From contig NZ_JAATJL010000001.1 in assembly GCF_011927905.1 (NCBI RefSeq), positions 2,108,001-2,172,000 of the forward strand: DNA of 64,000 nucleotides, in the 5' to 3' direction. Below the pieces are notes generated by a model. That model ran no database searches, was not told the DNA's origin, and worked only from the letters and a program-made list of their open reading frames with translations. Origin of the DNA: Arthrobacter pigmenti (GTDB taxonomy: Bacteria > Actinomycetota > Actinomycetes > Actinomycetales > Micrococcaceae). A program made the position numbers and the translations under genes. This document shows, one piece after another, positions 54,338 through 63,675 of this stretch (within the stretch, counting starts at the first letter, position 1; every line of letters begins with the position of its first letter).

Positions 54338-55384
54338 TCAGTTGGCGTTTTGACGAATTGCTCCCGAAGGCAGCAGTTCCTCGCTCACCAGGCGGGGAAG
54401 CGGCGAAGGCAAGTGTTTCAACGGGTGCCGCAACCAGTGCCAGGGTGAGAGTCCCACCTCAGTAATGTGCGCACCATTCGGGCGCTTCTTCAGTCCCAAT
54501 ACCGCCCTGGCCTTGTCGAACGGACCACTCAACCAGTACTCAAGAAAGGGTCCCGCAGAGGTCCGGTTCCAGCCGAGCAATTCCATCAGTTCCTCCGGCG
54601 AACGCATGTCCGTAAAGCCGAGCTCGTCTCCAGCAATGGCACGAAGCACCGATTGATCCGCCTCCGCGGAATGAAATTCGGGCCACAAGCGCTCCATGAC
54701 CTTCCCAGGGTCCACATCAAGGTTGTGCCCCAACTGGAATTCGGGTCCATATAGTTCCACATCGGCACCCGCGACAGAGGCATACATGATGGATGTGGAG
54801 AGCCGGTTACTTACCACCCGGTTGGAAGACGCAACCAGTGAAAGTATCCGTCCCAGGAAACGTGGGTCCCGGCGATCGCCTGCTGATACCACTGTGTGGC
54901 CGTGCTTCGTCCATACCCCGGCCACGGAAGGGTCATCGAGGTCATCAACGTGGAGGCACACTGTACTTGGGCCCTCCCGTTGCAGGACCTCCTCCGCATA
55001 CCCTGCATGATTCCCGGATACCTTCAGAAGTGCTGTTCCGTGCATCGGAAACACCAGTGTGCCCTGCCGATCCAGCGGCAGGGTGTGGCTCGCACGTGCC
55101 ATCTCCAGCAGGTAGAGAAACGGCGCGCCGATCGCGTGCAGCTGCTGGGAGCCGTCCGGGAGAAGGTTCTCCGAATCCGTCGGAGAGAACGCACGGGACC
55201 GGCTTGTCCAGGAAAGGCGTCGGCGCCCCGGCCCCTTGTCAGCGAAGTCGCCGAACTGCGCGATGATGGGCGAGGTAACCGTCCACCCGTGCTGGATAAG
55301 ACCAGAGACGTGCCTCAGCCGCGGCATTGAACAGTAAGCGGCGAGGACGCTGGAATGGCCGTAGTAGTGGTTCTGAATATCCAA
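54338..55384 (-). CDS. Unassigned protein of the glycan locus, possible glycosyltransferase
   Basis: The 348-residue protein begins MDIQNHYYGHSSVLAAYC, has LIQHGWTVTSPIIAQFGDF, an AIGAPFLYLLEMARA segment, and VVSNRLSTSIMYASVAGADVELYGPEF (about 190-215), which resembles the donor-site region of GT-B enzymes of capsule synthesis. No membrane segments. I do not recognise its family. Its place between AT3 and GT2 genes of a nonulosonic acid locus makes a sugar-transfer role, possibly of the nine-carbon acid, a fair guess only. TTG start with AAGG upstream. Confidence 0.6.
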   Translation of the reverse strand: MDIQNHYYGHSSVLAAYCSMPRLRHVSGLIQHGWTVTSPIIAQFGDFADKGPGRRRLSWTSRSRAFSPTDSENLLPDGSQQLHAIGAPFLYLLEMARASHTLPLDRQGTLVFPMHGTALLKVSGNHAGYAEEVLQREGPSTVCLHVDDLDDPSVAGVWTKHGHTVVSAGDRRDPRFLGRILSLVASSNRVVSNRLSTSIMYASVAGADVELYGPEFQLGHNLDVDPGKVMERLWPEFHSAEADQSVLRAIAGDELGFTDMRSPEELMELLGWNRTSAGPFLEYWLSGPFDKARAVLGLKKRPNGAHITEVGLSPWHWLRHPLKHLPSPLPRLVSEELLPSGAIRQNAN

Positions 55385-55418
55385 GAGAGCTGCGCCTTAA
55401 TTCCGTACCGGAACCCGG

Positions 55419-56318
55419 TTAGGGCCTGACTGCATGCCGTGCGAGCTTCCCCAGTCCGCCCCACGTGCGCGTTGAGGCGACCTTCGGCAGCAGCGTCAGC
55501 GCGTTCAGACGCGAGGTGAAGTGGACACGAGCGGATGCAGCTGCCTTCTTCCACCCCAACCTCTGGAAATCTTCAACGCAAGCGTCGAAGAACCGGCGTT
55601 CCTCGTCGAAGCGGCGGCCATCCAGCGCGCGTACGGAGGAATCGCTCTGCCTGTGGCGTCGGTACTGGAAGCAGACGGTCTCCGCTACGAGCAGCTTGCC
55701 TCCCGACATCAGTACGTCAAGAGCCAGCGCGAGGTCCTGGACGACGTCGTACTCAGGACGGAATGAATGGCTCTTGAGCGCCTTCGCACTCCACGCAATG
55801 GACGGGAAGTACAACCAGTTGCCTGAAAGCAAGCTGCTCGCTGCCCGCTCCCCCGACAACACCGCCCGTTCGCTCGCACCGACAGCACGCCCCCTCATCA
55901 CCGTCTTCACACGATCTGACAACGGGGAGTAGACACGCGCGTTCTCGTCAATGATCTCCACGCCCGGCTGCACAATTGCTATCTCCGGACTCGACTCGAA
56001 TGCCGCCCGAATGGTGGACAGGTAATTGGGCAACATCAGGTCATCAGCCCCCATGATGACTGCGATGTCGTGCTCCACGAGGCCGACGCACTTACGGTAG
56101 TTGCCGTTCGCCCCAAGATTGGTTTCGTTACGGTGGTACACCACACGTTGATCGGACGATGTGAGGTTCTCGAAATAGGCAGGCAGGGTATCGTCCGGAT
56201 ATCCGTCGTCCACGATGGTCAGCTTGAAGTCGGTGTCATCCTGACTCAGGATGCTTTGGATCGCAGCCTTCATCATGGGAACGTCCCCGTAGTAAGGGAA
56301 CATTACGTCGATCGTCAC
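55419..56318 (-). CDS. Glycosyltransferase family 2
   Basis: The 299-residue GT-A protein has DVMFPYYGDVPMMKAAIQSILSQDDTDFKLTIVDDGYPDD (about 4-43), a nucleotide-binding VYHRNETNLGANGNYRKCV and the DxD-like VIMGADDLMLPNYLSTI (about 90). It transfers a sugar from a nucleotide donor; the acceptor is unknown. The GTG start shares a base with the DUF2304 stop (TAGTG). Confidence 0.85.
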   Translation of the reverse strand: MTIDVMFPYYGDVPMMKAAIQSILSQDDTDFKLTIVDDGYPDDTLPAYFENLTSSDQRVVYHRNETNLGANGNYRKCVGLVEHDIAVIMGADDLMLPNYLSTIRAAFESSPEIAIVQPGVEIIDENARVYSPLSDRVKTVMRGRAVGASERAVLSGERAASSLLSGNWLYFPSIAWSAKALKSHSFRPEYDVVQDLALALDVLMSGGKLLVAETVCFQYRRHRQSDSSVRALDGRRFDEERRFFDACVEDFQRLGWKKAAASARVHFTSRLNALTLLPKVASTRTWGGLGKLARHAVRP

Positions 56319-56716
56319 TAAGATCCTGCCTTCTTCTCATTGTGCGGGCGAACGTGCGCGGTTGGATTTGATGGTGCTTCCCAGGGCCGCTCCGCCTCAT
56401 CGAGAGCGATACGGCGGGAAAGCTTGGTTAGTGATATTTCCGTCTGACGGAAACGCTGATAGGTGGTTGCTACAAAAACCAGGAAACTGACCACAAGACC
56501 GTAGAGCACCAGATCCGTGCCACGGCCGATGCCGAACCATCCAGCTACCACCGACAGGAGCTCCGGGAAGAATATCGAGAGCACTGCTGCAAGGGTGAAA
56601 AGGATAAGCATGATGCGCCGGACAGCCAGGTGCCGTGCGTTTGAACCCCCGCGCATCAGTACGAGGGAAACGACGACGACGGCCACTATGAGTAGGGCCT
56701 GAATAAGAATAAGCAT
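56318..56716 (-). CDS. DUF2304 family membrane protein
   Basis: The 132-residue protein has about three hydrophobic segments (LIQALLIVAVVVVSLVLM; RRIMLILFTLAAVLSIFFPELLSVVAGWFG; TDLVLYGLVVSFLVFVATTYQRF) and a charged tail. DUF2304 proteins are common partners of dolichol-phosphate-mannose synthase-like GT2 enzymes, as here. The ATG at 56716 has GAGG upstream and follows the GT2 gene by two bases. Confidence 0.85.
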   Translation of the reverse strand: MLILIQALLIVAVVVVSLVLMRGGSNARHLAVRRIMLILFTLAAVLSIFFPELLSVVAGWFGIGRGTDLVLYGLVVSFLVFVATTYQRFRQTEISLTKLSRRIALDEAERPWEAPSNPTAHVRPHNEKKAGS

Positions 56717-56718
56717 TA

Positions 56719-57384
56719 CTACCTCAAAAACAGTTCTGCGAGAATATTTACCGAATTGAGCAGCGACTGTCCTTTGGCTTTGGAGTAATCGGTGTAGATG
56801 ATTTCCACGGGGTGCTCCACCCATCGGGGGTTCAGAACGGCAAGCTGGTGAATCAGCTCCGAAGCGTGCGCCATGCGATTCTGGGTCAGGTCGATTTGCG
56901 TGGCGACATCCCGTCCGATGGCTCGAAGCCCGTTGTGTGCGTCCGTCAGATCCAGCCCGGTGGACAGCTTGGACTGAAGCGCCGCAGTCTTCAGGACAAG
57001 TTTCTTCAGCGGTGCGATCTTGGTTCTGCTGTCGAGGAACCGCGAGCCAAGCACGATCTCGGCCTCCCCGGAACGCAGGCGCTGGACCATCGCGAATGCG
57101 TCATCGACCCGATGCTGGCCGTCGGCATCGAAAGTAACGATCGAATCCGTTGCCGGATCCTGCAAAGCAAACTCAATACCTGTCTGCAGTGCCGCACCCT
57201 GCCCGAGGTTGATGGGATGCTGCACTACGACCGCACCGGCCTCGCGTGCGATCTTCTGCGACCCGTCCGCACTACCGTCGTCGATGCAGACGACGTTAGG
57301 GAAGGTCGGAAGGAGTCCGCTGATCACATCGCCAACAACGGTGCATTCGTTGTACATCGGAATGACAACCCAGGTTCGACTCAC
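56719..57384 (-). CDS. GT2 polyprenyl-phosphate glycosyltransferase-like protein
   Basis: The 221-residue protein has WVVIPMYNECTVVGDVISGLL, VVCIDDGSADGSQKIAREAGAVVVQHPINLGQGAALQTGIE (about 30-70) and the DxD in IVTFDADGQHRVDDA (about 90), the profile of DPM1-type enzymes that load polyprenyl phosphate with a sugar. It is paired with the DUF2304 gene, consistent with feeding lipid-linked sugars to GT-C transferases such as the large membrane proteins encoded nearby. Confidence 0.87.
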   Translation of the reverse strand: MSRTWVVIPMYNECTVVGDVISGLLPTFPNVVCIDDGSADGSQKIAREAGAVVVQHPINLGQGAALQTGIEFALQDPATDSIVTFDADGQHRVDDAFAMVQRLRSGEAEIVLGSRFLDSRTKIAPLKKLVLKTAALQSKLSTGLDLTDAHNGLRAIGRDVATQIDLTQNRMAHASELIHQLAVLNPRWVEHPVEIIYTDYSKAKGQSLLNSVNILAELFLR

Positions 57385-57549
57385 CGCAACAGTATTTCAC
57401 AGACAAATCGAAGAGCATTCGTCCACCCATCAGACCGCGTGCCATGGTTCGAGTAGGCTGGGATGCTGGTATGTCCGAGAACGCGAGCCGGATTCGCTTG
57501 CGGACGACAATACTCACGCCCCACCCGCATATACGAGGAGCACCCCCTC

Positions 57550-59595
57550 TTGACCTGGCTGCAAGCCCTTCCAGCTCTGTTCATAGCCATTGGAGTATTC
57601 CTCATCCCGGGAGCGGTGCTCGGCCGGGCAGTTGGCCTTCGCGGCCTGATGCTTTGGGCCGTGGCAGCCCCCGCCACAGTTTCCGTTGCCAGCATCACCG
57701 CTATCGCTGCCGGGGTTCTCGGCGTGCGTTGGTCAGTAGGGCTTGTTGGGCTTTCCGTCATAGCTCTGGCGCTGCTATGCCTGCTTCTGCGTTTCGCTGT
57801 CAGTGTCACCAGAACGCGCATCGACGGCCGGTCAATCTCACCGATTCGCTCGGTGCGATCTCCCGAGCTTCCCCTACCAATCGGCGTGGTTCGAGCCCTG
57901 AGCTACGTGGCGGCGGTTGTAGCTCCGACTGTGATCATCACCTGGCGTTTCATGGCAACGATCGGCAGTCCGGGTAACATCTCGCAAAGCTACGACAACG
58001 TCTATCACCTCAATGCAGTTCGTCACATCATGGAAACTGGTTCGGCTTCATCGTTGTCCCTGGGCAGCCTGACAGAGGCGGGTGAAGGCTTTTACCCAGC
58101 GGCGTGGCACGACATGATTTCGCTCGTAGCCCTGGCGACAGGTACCTCTATTCCAGTCGCGGTCTCCCTGGGAAACATCGTTATAGGTGCCGTTGTCTGG
58201 CCGCTCGCGTGCATGTACATGATCAGCAGGATCACGGGCATGTCCGCCATCACGATCCTCCTAACGGGCATGTTGTCCGGCGGATTCGCCGCTTTCCCAT
58301 ACCTGATGATCGATTTCGGCGTCCTGTATCCCAATCTGCTATCCATCGCCATTCTTCCCGTGGCCTTGGGAATCATGATCAGTTTCCTGGGTGTTGGTGT
58401 CCTTACAGCCGGGCTGGGGCATTCGGTGGTCCTGTTCCTTCTCGTGTTTCCAGGACTAGCGCTCGCCCATCCAAGTACTGCGATTGCGATGATAGCCTTC
58501 GGTGCGCCAGTCGTGCTCGCCTGGGTGGCTTACCGAACGCTGCAGTGGCGACGCGGGACCGTGGCCAACCGCCGCATGGGCCTCATCTTCACGTTCGCCG
58601 GTTTGTACCTGGGCATAGGTCTCGTTGCCTGGAACCTCGCGCGCCTCGATCCCAGCGTCTCCCTCTGGGATCCACGACAGACCGGCTCGCAAGCGGTAGG
58701 CGAGGTACTCATGAGCGCGCCTCAAGGAGCCGAAGCGTCGCTCGCCCTGTTTGCGCTGACCATCCTGGGCTTGGCGGTTCTTTCGACGCGGCCTGCCCGA
58801 TTGTGGATAGTAGGAATGTTCTCGGTGGGATTAGGGCTTTATGTGATCGCCTCGGCGACAGGCGAAGGAGAATTCAGGCACTTTTGGACCGGCGTCTGGT
58901 ACAACGACGCCAATCGGCTGGCCGCCCTCCTCCCTGTCGTTACCTTGCCTGTTGCGGTTATTGGTGGAGAATGGGCCCTTCGCCGCCTGGCAGACATCGT
59001 TCGAACCAGCGAGCTGCCCTCCGCTATTGCTAGAAGGGTATCGACACCCGAGTCCAGGGTTCACTACACCTTGCCGGCAACGGGGCTCCTGGCCGGAATC
59101 GTCCTGATTGGCGTGTCCGCTCAACTCATGGGCGTTCCCAGACAACAATCCGAAGCGGCCCCAGGCTATCGGTACACCGATTCGTCGGACCTGCTGTCCG
59201 TAGACGAACTCGCAATTTTCGACGCAGTCGAGGAGCACGTTCCGGAAGACGCCCAGGTCTTCGGCAATCCGTGGACGGGAGCTTCGCTTGTGTATGCTTT
59301 CACCGGCCGCCAGACGGTCGCCCCGCACATCACCGGGCAGCGCACGGACGAGGAGAATATTCTGCTGACTCAGTTGGACGAAGCCGGAGCCGAACCTGGC
59401 GTGTGCGCGGCAGTTCGAAACACGAATACCTACTACGCGCTGGATTTCGGAACGCGGGAAGTAGGTAGCCGATACCACCCGAGCACAGCCATGGACAACG
59501 CCGAGTCCGCTCCCGGTCTGGAACTTGTGGCCAGCGCCGGGAATGCCGCACTGTACGCCGTCGTTGCGTGTGGAACGCAGGGAGAAGCATCCTGA
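57550..59595 (+). CDS. Large DUF6541-type membrane protein (paralogue A)
   Basis: The 681-residue protein has many hydrophobic segments in its first 500 residues and a soluble C-terminal part of about 140. A conserved loop holds YDNVYHLNAVRHIMETGSASSLSLG and FYPAAWHDMISL (about 145-195), recalling the aspartate-containing first loop of GT-C glycosyltransferases. It is paralogous to the protein at 60946-62916. The TTG at 57550 with GAGGAG nine bases upstream is the best start; an upstream ATG adds a hydrophilic leader with no site. Confidence 0.75.
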   Translation: MTWLQALPALFIAIGVFLIPGAVLGRAVGLRGLMLWAVAAPATVSVASITAIAAGVLGVRWSVGLVGLSVIALALLCLLLRFAVSVTRTRIDGRSISPIRSVRSPELPLPIGVVRALSYVAAVVAPTVIITWRFMATIGSPGNISQSYDNVYHLNAVRHIMETGSASSLSLGSLTEAGEGFYPAAWHDMISLVALATGTSIPVAVSLGNIVIGAVVWPLACMYMISRITGMSAITILLTGMLSGGFAAFPYLMIDFGVLYPNLLSIAILPVALGIMISFLGVGVLTAGLGHSVVLFLLVFPGLALAHPSTAIAMIAFGAPVVLAWVAYRTLQWRRGTVANRRMGLIFTFAGLYLGIGLVAWNLARLDPSVSLWDPRQTGSQAVGEVLMSAPQGAEASLALFALTILGLAVLSTRPARLWIVGMFSVGLGLYVIASATGEGEFRHFWTGVWYNDANRLAALLPVVTLPVAVIGGEWALRRLADIVRTSELPSAIARRVSTPESRVHYTLPATGLLAGIVLIGVSAQLMGVPRQQSEAAPGYRYTDSSDLLSVDELAIFDAVEEHVPEDAQVFGNPWTGASLVYAFTGRQTVAPHITGQRTDEENILLTQLDEAGAEPGVCAAVRNTNTYYALDFGTREVGSRYHPSTAMDNAESAPGLELVASAGNAALYAVVACGTQGEAS

Positions 59596-59726
59596 CTGGG
59601 CACTGGTTGCGCCGGCGCCCTCGACTTCTCCGGGTTGCGGCCCGGCTATAATTTTGCGGAGCTGTGCAGGTCCGTATTCACAGCCTTACCCGACGTTACG
59701 GCGTCCAGGCAGCTGAAGGAGCCAAC

Positions 59727-60929
59727 GTGAGACATCGCCGTGTGACGGTCGGGGTGATTTCTTCTATCTCAAGCGCACTCATCTTCCTGGCATGGCAGAT
59801 CGCTCTGGGGCCAGGACCTATCTGGGCGGATACCGTCCAGTATCTGAGAATCGCGTTTGCGGCTCAGGGCATGCCCACGGACGAAGCCTGGATGAGCGCG
59901 TATAGCCATTGGTGCGAGCATCCATCCGTCCCGCATAACACTCCTCAGGACGTCTGCACGCGCGAGGTCTACAACGGACAGCAGCCGATCATCGGTGTCT
60001 CCGACCGGAACCCGCAGTATCAAGCAATTTTCTCACCACGTCTGGGATACCCGCTTCTGTCGATACCTCTCATGAACCTGCTGGGCGTACATATTGGGCT
60101 TTGGGTCATTCCTCTGGTGCTGACCGTCCTGTCAGGCATGATTCTCTTTCTGGTCTGCCGCTCGTTGAACCTCGGAGTGCTGGCAGCCAGCTCAGCCCAG
60201 GCGCTTTTTTACGTACTTCCGGTGGGGTATCACGGTGTTGCCTTACTGACCGAAGGGCCAGCAATGTTCTTCACTTTGGTCATACTGCTGGGCACAGTGC
60301 TACTGGCCAAGGGGCAGCTGAGAAACGGGGCGCTGATAACCACCCTGGGGTTTGTAACACTGTTCTTCTTCAAATACTCGGCGGTGCTCATCACCTCCGT
60401 GAGTTTCCTTGGAGTCGTAGTCCTGTTACTGCTGGTGCCGCAATTCAGACAGATACGCGGCCTACGGCTCCTGGCCCTTCTGATGACCGCCTACGCCGCA
60501 GCCTCGTTTGCACTAACTCACGCTCTTCATTGGCCGGGAATGTCGGAAAGCCTTCAGGACACTTTCACGAAGCACTTCGAACTTCCACCCGTGCCCAATC
60601 CGATCGAGAGGCTCCTCCTCCTGAACGGGGACTATTTGAAGATTCTGGTGAACGACATTCACCGGGATGCGGCGGGCGCTGTACTCGTCGTCCTGGCGCT
60701 CGGTGCCTACGCAGCTTTTGCGCGTACTCCCCAGTTATGGCTCCCGTTGGGCGTGTCCCTTGTTGGTGTCGGAACCATACTCGCGCATCCGGTGGCAAGT
60801 CAGGCTGAACGCTTGGGTTCACCATTCTGGGTTGGGATAGCTGTTGGCATAGCGATCGCGGTCGAACGGCTCGCAGTAAGGTCGGCGAATGAGGTTCCCG
60901 AAGAACGAAAACTCGTTCCAGTGAACTGA
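59727..60929 (+). CDS. Polytopic membrane protein, GT-C-like, function unknown
   Basis: The 400-residue protein has an N-terminal helix (VGVISSISSALIFLAWQIAL), a first loop with PIWADTVQYLRIAFAAQG and a Cys-containing segment, and about nine more hydrophobic segments. An aspartate in the first extracellular loop after helix one (WADTVQY) is the GT-C layout. The GTG at 59727 has AAGGAG six bases upstream. It follows paralogue A on the same strand and converges with paralogue B. Confidence 0.7.
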   Translation: MRHRRVTVGVISSISSALIFLAWQIALGPGPIWADTVQYLRIAFAAQGMPTDEAWMSAYSHWCEHPSVPHNTPQDVCTREVYNGQQPIIGVSDRNPQYQAIFSPRLGYPLLSIPLMNLLGVHIGLWVIPLVLTVLSGMILFLVCRSLNLGVLAASSAQALFYVLPVGYHGVALLTEGPAMFFTLVILLGTVLLAKGQLRNGALITTLGFVTLFFFKYSAVLITSVSFLGVVVLLLLVPQFRQIRGLRLLALLMTAYAAASFALTHALHWPGMSESLQDTFTKHFELPPVPNPIERLLLLNGDYLKILVNDIHRDAAGAVLVVLALGAYAAFARTPQLWLPLGVSLVGVGTILAHPVASQAERLGSPFWVGIAVGIAIAVERLAVRSANEVPEERKLVPVN

Positions 60930-60945
60930 CTAGGGCAAGTTTGCG

Positions 60946-62916
60946 TTAGCAGCCCGTAATTGCGTAGACAGCGGCCCCATCAGCGCTCGTTATGAGCCGT
61001 ACGCTGTCCGGGCTTAGCCCCCTGACGGTCAGACCCTTCATGTCTTTCCTATGGACAATATCGGCGAGATAACGTCCATCGTCGTCATAGACGTGCGTAA
61101 TACCCATTTCGTTGATGATCCGGCAGACCCTTGGATCTGATTCGAGCTGGTAGAAGTTGCGTCCCAGGTATCGTGCCTCCTGGCTCCAGCTGCCGGCCAT
61201 GGTTGGGAAGACCGCCTCCACATCGCCAAGCGCGTACGCCAGCGCGGCGCCGGAAGTCGGATCGCCGAGAAGAAGGGCGTCTTCCGGAAGCCTGTCTTCA
61301 AGACTCAGGAGCATCTCGAGCTCGGCGTCAGAAGCCAGCCCATCCGCCCATTCCCGATGCTCCCAGTAGTCAGCGGCTATGCGGTCTTCCCGGACGTCCG
61401 CCCTCATAGACTCACTGAAGAGGAACACGAGGAAGACTGAGAGCACCGCCAAGCCGAAAGAGATCACTTGTCTCAAGCGGTGGGATACCTGTCCTCGCAT
61501 CTTCCCGACCGCGGCTCCGCCAAGGGAAGAAACACCGACGTGGATCGCGTAGGCGCCAAGTACTGACGCGAAGATGGGCACCAGGCCGCCGAGTCGTACC
61601 GGATCGGAATACCAAAGACCGACCAGCGGGCTAAGGAACGAGGGTTCACCTGCGGCAATGACATAGAGTGCAACGCTGATCGCGTAGCTTGCGACTATCC
61701 AACGGCTTTCCCGTCGCGCGATCGCTACCAGCCCGCCCACTATCACCAACAGCCCACCGATCCAGAAGGGCTCCGTATTTCCATGACCCAGCGGAGCGAG
61801 CATCGTGTCGAAAACCGCAGCACCGAAAGCGTCTGTGCCAGGGCCAACAGGAGTAGTCCGGAAATTGAAGACAGCACGAACCGCGGGAACAGCATGAATT
61901 GCCCAAATAGTCAGCGCCAAGACGCTGAGCGGGACTAGCAGTGCCACACTGACACTGAACAAGCTGCGCTGCCGTATGGCAGTCCGTAGAAACGGCACGT
62001 ACCTGCTCAGTAAGAAGGGCAGCACCAGGAATGCCATCGCGACCGCCGCGGTGGGATGGCACAGAACAGCGCCGGCGCCCGCAATGAGAAGCGCAATCGA
62101 CGAACCAAGGCGAGCTCGATGGTCCGGGCGGCCAAGAAGCTGGACAACCAAGCCGATGAGAACGGGGGTGATTGCTGTTCCCATCGCAGCCGGCCACACG
62201 GTGCCATAGGAGATCATCCTTGCAGGGAATGCGACGAAACCTGAAGCGAGGACCGGCGCGATGAACCCGATCCATGCAGACTGGGGAAAGCAAACGCGCG
62301 CCAGGTAGGCGACGGCAAGGGGCCAGATGAGGCCCGCCATCATCAGCGCCGCAACGTTGATGCTAAGACTGATCGGTAAATCGGTGACCGCCAAGCTGAC
62401 CAGGTCATGCCAGGCGGCCGGATAAAACCTGGGTACACGTTCATCAGACGCGATTCCGCCCACTGTGAGACTGGAACCATCTCCGCTCTCAAGAATCCAG
62501 CGGATCGTGCTGAGGTGGTGTACTGCGTCCCACGTAAGTGCGGGAAAGTGCGGTTCGCCCATACCCAGCCGCAGCGGTGGAATACTGATGAAGGCTGCGG
62601 TGACCAAACCGGCTGTCGTCGCGATCCACGAGTATCGGTGGGTACTTGGCACTGTCTGGACGGGGGTTTTCCTGCAGAGCGCCCACGCAGCGAGCGCAGT
62701 CAGGGTAGTGGCAACACAATACGTCGCGATCCCCCATGGGATGCCAACCAGCCCTCCAACGACCGCGCTCACGCCGCCGATTCCCAAGGATATTGCAGGC
62801 GCCGCGGCCAGCAGGGTTATACCTCTAAGGCGGGCAAGAGCTCCGACCAGGAGCCCCGGGACGAAGAAAACGCCGGCCATGATAAAAACTACAGGCAGGG
62901 TCTCCCACCAACTCAT
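60946..62916 (-). CDS. Large DUF6541-type membrane protein (paralogue B)
   Basis: The 656-residue protein shares with paralogue A the start (WETLPVVFIMAGVFFVPGLLVGALARLRGITLLA), the loop WDAVHHLSTIRWILESGDGSSLTVGG and the RFYPAAWHDLVSL motif (about 125-180), the many membrane segments and a soluble C-terminal part (LEDRLPEDALLLGDPTSGAALAYALGD). It precedes the ABC exporter genes on the opposite side of the same strand, so the two are likely one unit. Role inferred only as a GT-C-like glycan enzyme. Confidence 0.75.
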   Translation of the reverse strand: MSWWETLPVVFIMAGVFFVPGLLVGALARLRGITLLAAAPAISLGIGGVSAVVGGLVGIPWGIATYCVATTLTALAAWALCRKTPVQTVPSTHRYSWIATTAGLVTAAFISIPPLRLGMGEPHFPALTWDAVHHLSTIRWILESGDGSSLTVGGIASDERVPRFYPAAWHDLVSLAVTDLPISLSINVAALMMAGLIWPLAVAYLARVCFPQSAWIGFIAPVLASGFVAFPARMISYGTVWPAAMGTAITPVLIGLVVQLLGRPDHRARLGSSIALLIAGAGAVLCHPTAAVAMAFLVLPFLLSRYVPFLRTAIRQRSLFSVSVALLVPLSVLALTIWAIHAVPAVRAVFNFRTTPVGPGTDAFGAAVFDTMLAPLGHGNTEPFWIGGLLVIVGGLVAIARRESRWIVASYAISVALYVIAAGEPSFLSPLVGLWYSDPVRLGGLVPIFASVLGAYAIHVGVSSLGGAAVGKMRGQVSHRLRQVISFGLAVLSVFLVFLFSESMRADVREDRIAADYWEHREWADGLASDAELEMLLSLEDRLPEDALLLGDPTSGAALAYALGDVEAVFPTMAGSWSQEARYLGRNFYQLESDPRVCRIINEMGITHVYDDDGRYLADIVHRKDMKGLTVRGLSPDSVRLITSADGAAVYAITGC

Positions 62917-62925
62917 CCGGCCAAC

Positions 62926-63675
62926 TCACCCATCCGAAGACGGGCCATGGTCATTGCGCAACCATTTGACAGCAGCCTCCACCTGACCGTCGAGCACTAC
63001 TTGACCGTGCTCCAATACGACACCTCTCTTGCAAACTTTCGACACCAGATCGAGATCGTGACTGACAACCATCAACGTCTTGCCTGCCTCCGCCAGGTCT
63101 TTGATCTTAGCAATGCACTTTTTCTGGAACGGCTCGTCCCCTACTGCAAGGATTTCGTCGACCAGAAAAACTTCAGGGTCTGTATGAACCGCAACCGAGA
63201 ACGCAAGGCGAAGGTACATCCCTGAGGAATAGAACTTGACCTCAGTATCAATGAACTGACCGATCTCAGAGAATTCAACGATTGAGTCGAACCGATCGTT
63301 GATCTCCTCTTCTGTCATCCCCAGTATGGCCCCATTAAGATAGACATTGTCCCGGCCGCTGAGATCCGGATGAAAACCTGCCCCTACTTCGATCAAGCCC
63401 GCAACCCGCCCCTTGGTTCTCACGGATCCAGTGTCCGGGAGCATAACCCCTGAAATGTGCTTGAGTAGGGTCGATTTGCCGGAACCGTTCAGGCCGAGCA
63501 GCGCAACCGTCTCACCCTGATTGACCACAAGGTCAATGCCCTTCAGCGCGTGGAACTTCTCGGACAGGTCCCCCTTGCGGCCTTTCACAAGCCACACGAA
63601 CGCTTCCTTGATCGACCGCGTATGGCGGAGAACAAACTGCTTGGACAGGTTCTGCACTTCTATAGCGATTGCCAC
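62926..63675 (-). CDS. Polysaccharide ABC exporter ATPase (Wzt/TagH-like, short form)
   Basis: The 249-residue ATPase has Walker A LLGLNGSGKST (about 67), the Q-loop region VGAGFHPDLSGRDNVYLNG, the non-canonical signature YSSGMYLRLAFSVAV (about 165) and Walker B VFLVDEILAVGDEPF (about 189), all typical of polysaccharide/teichoic acid exporters. It lacks the C-terminal carbohydrate-binding domain of Wzt proteins that recognise capped chains. The GTG start directly follows the permease stop. Confidence 0.92.
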   Translation of the reverse strand: MAIAIEVQNLSKQFVLRHTRSIKEAFVWLVKGRKGDLSEKFHALKGIDLVVNQGETVALLGLNGSGKSTLLKHISGVMLPDTGSVRTKGRVAGLIEVGAGFHPDLSGRDNVYLNGAILGMTEEEINDRFDSIVEFSEIGQFIDTEVKFYSSGMYLRLAFSVAVHTDPEVFLVDEILAVGDEPFQKKCIAKIKDLAEAGKTLMVVSHDLDLVSKVCKRGVVLEHGQVVLDGQVEAAVKWLRNDHGPSSDG

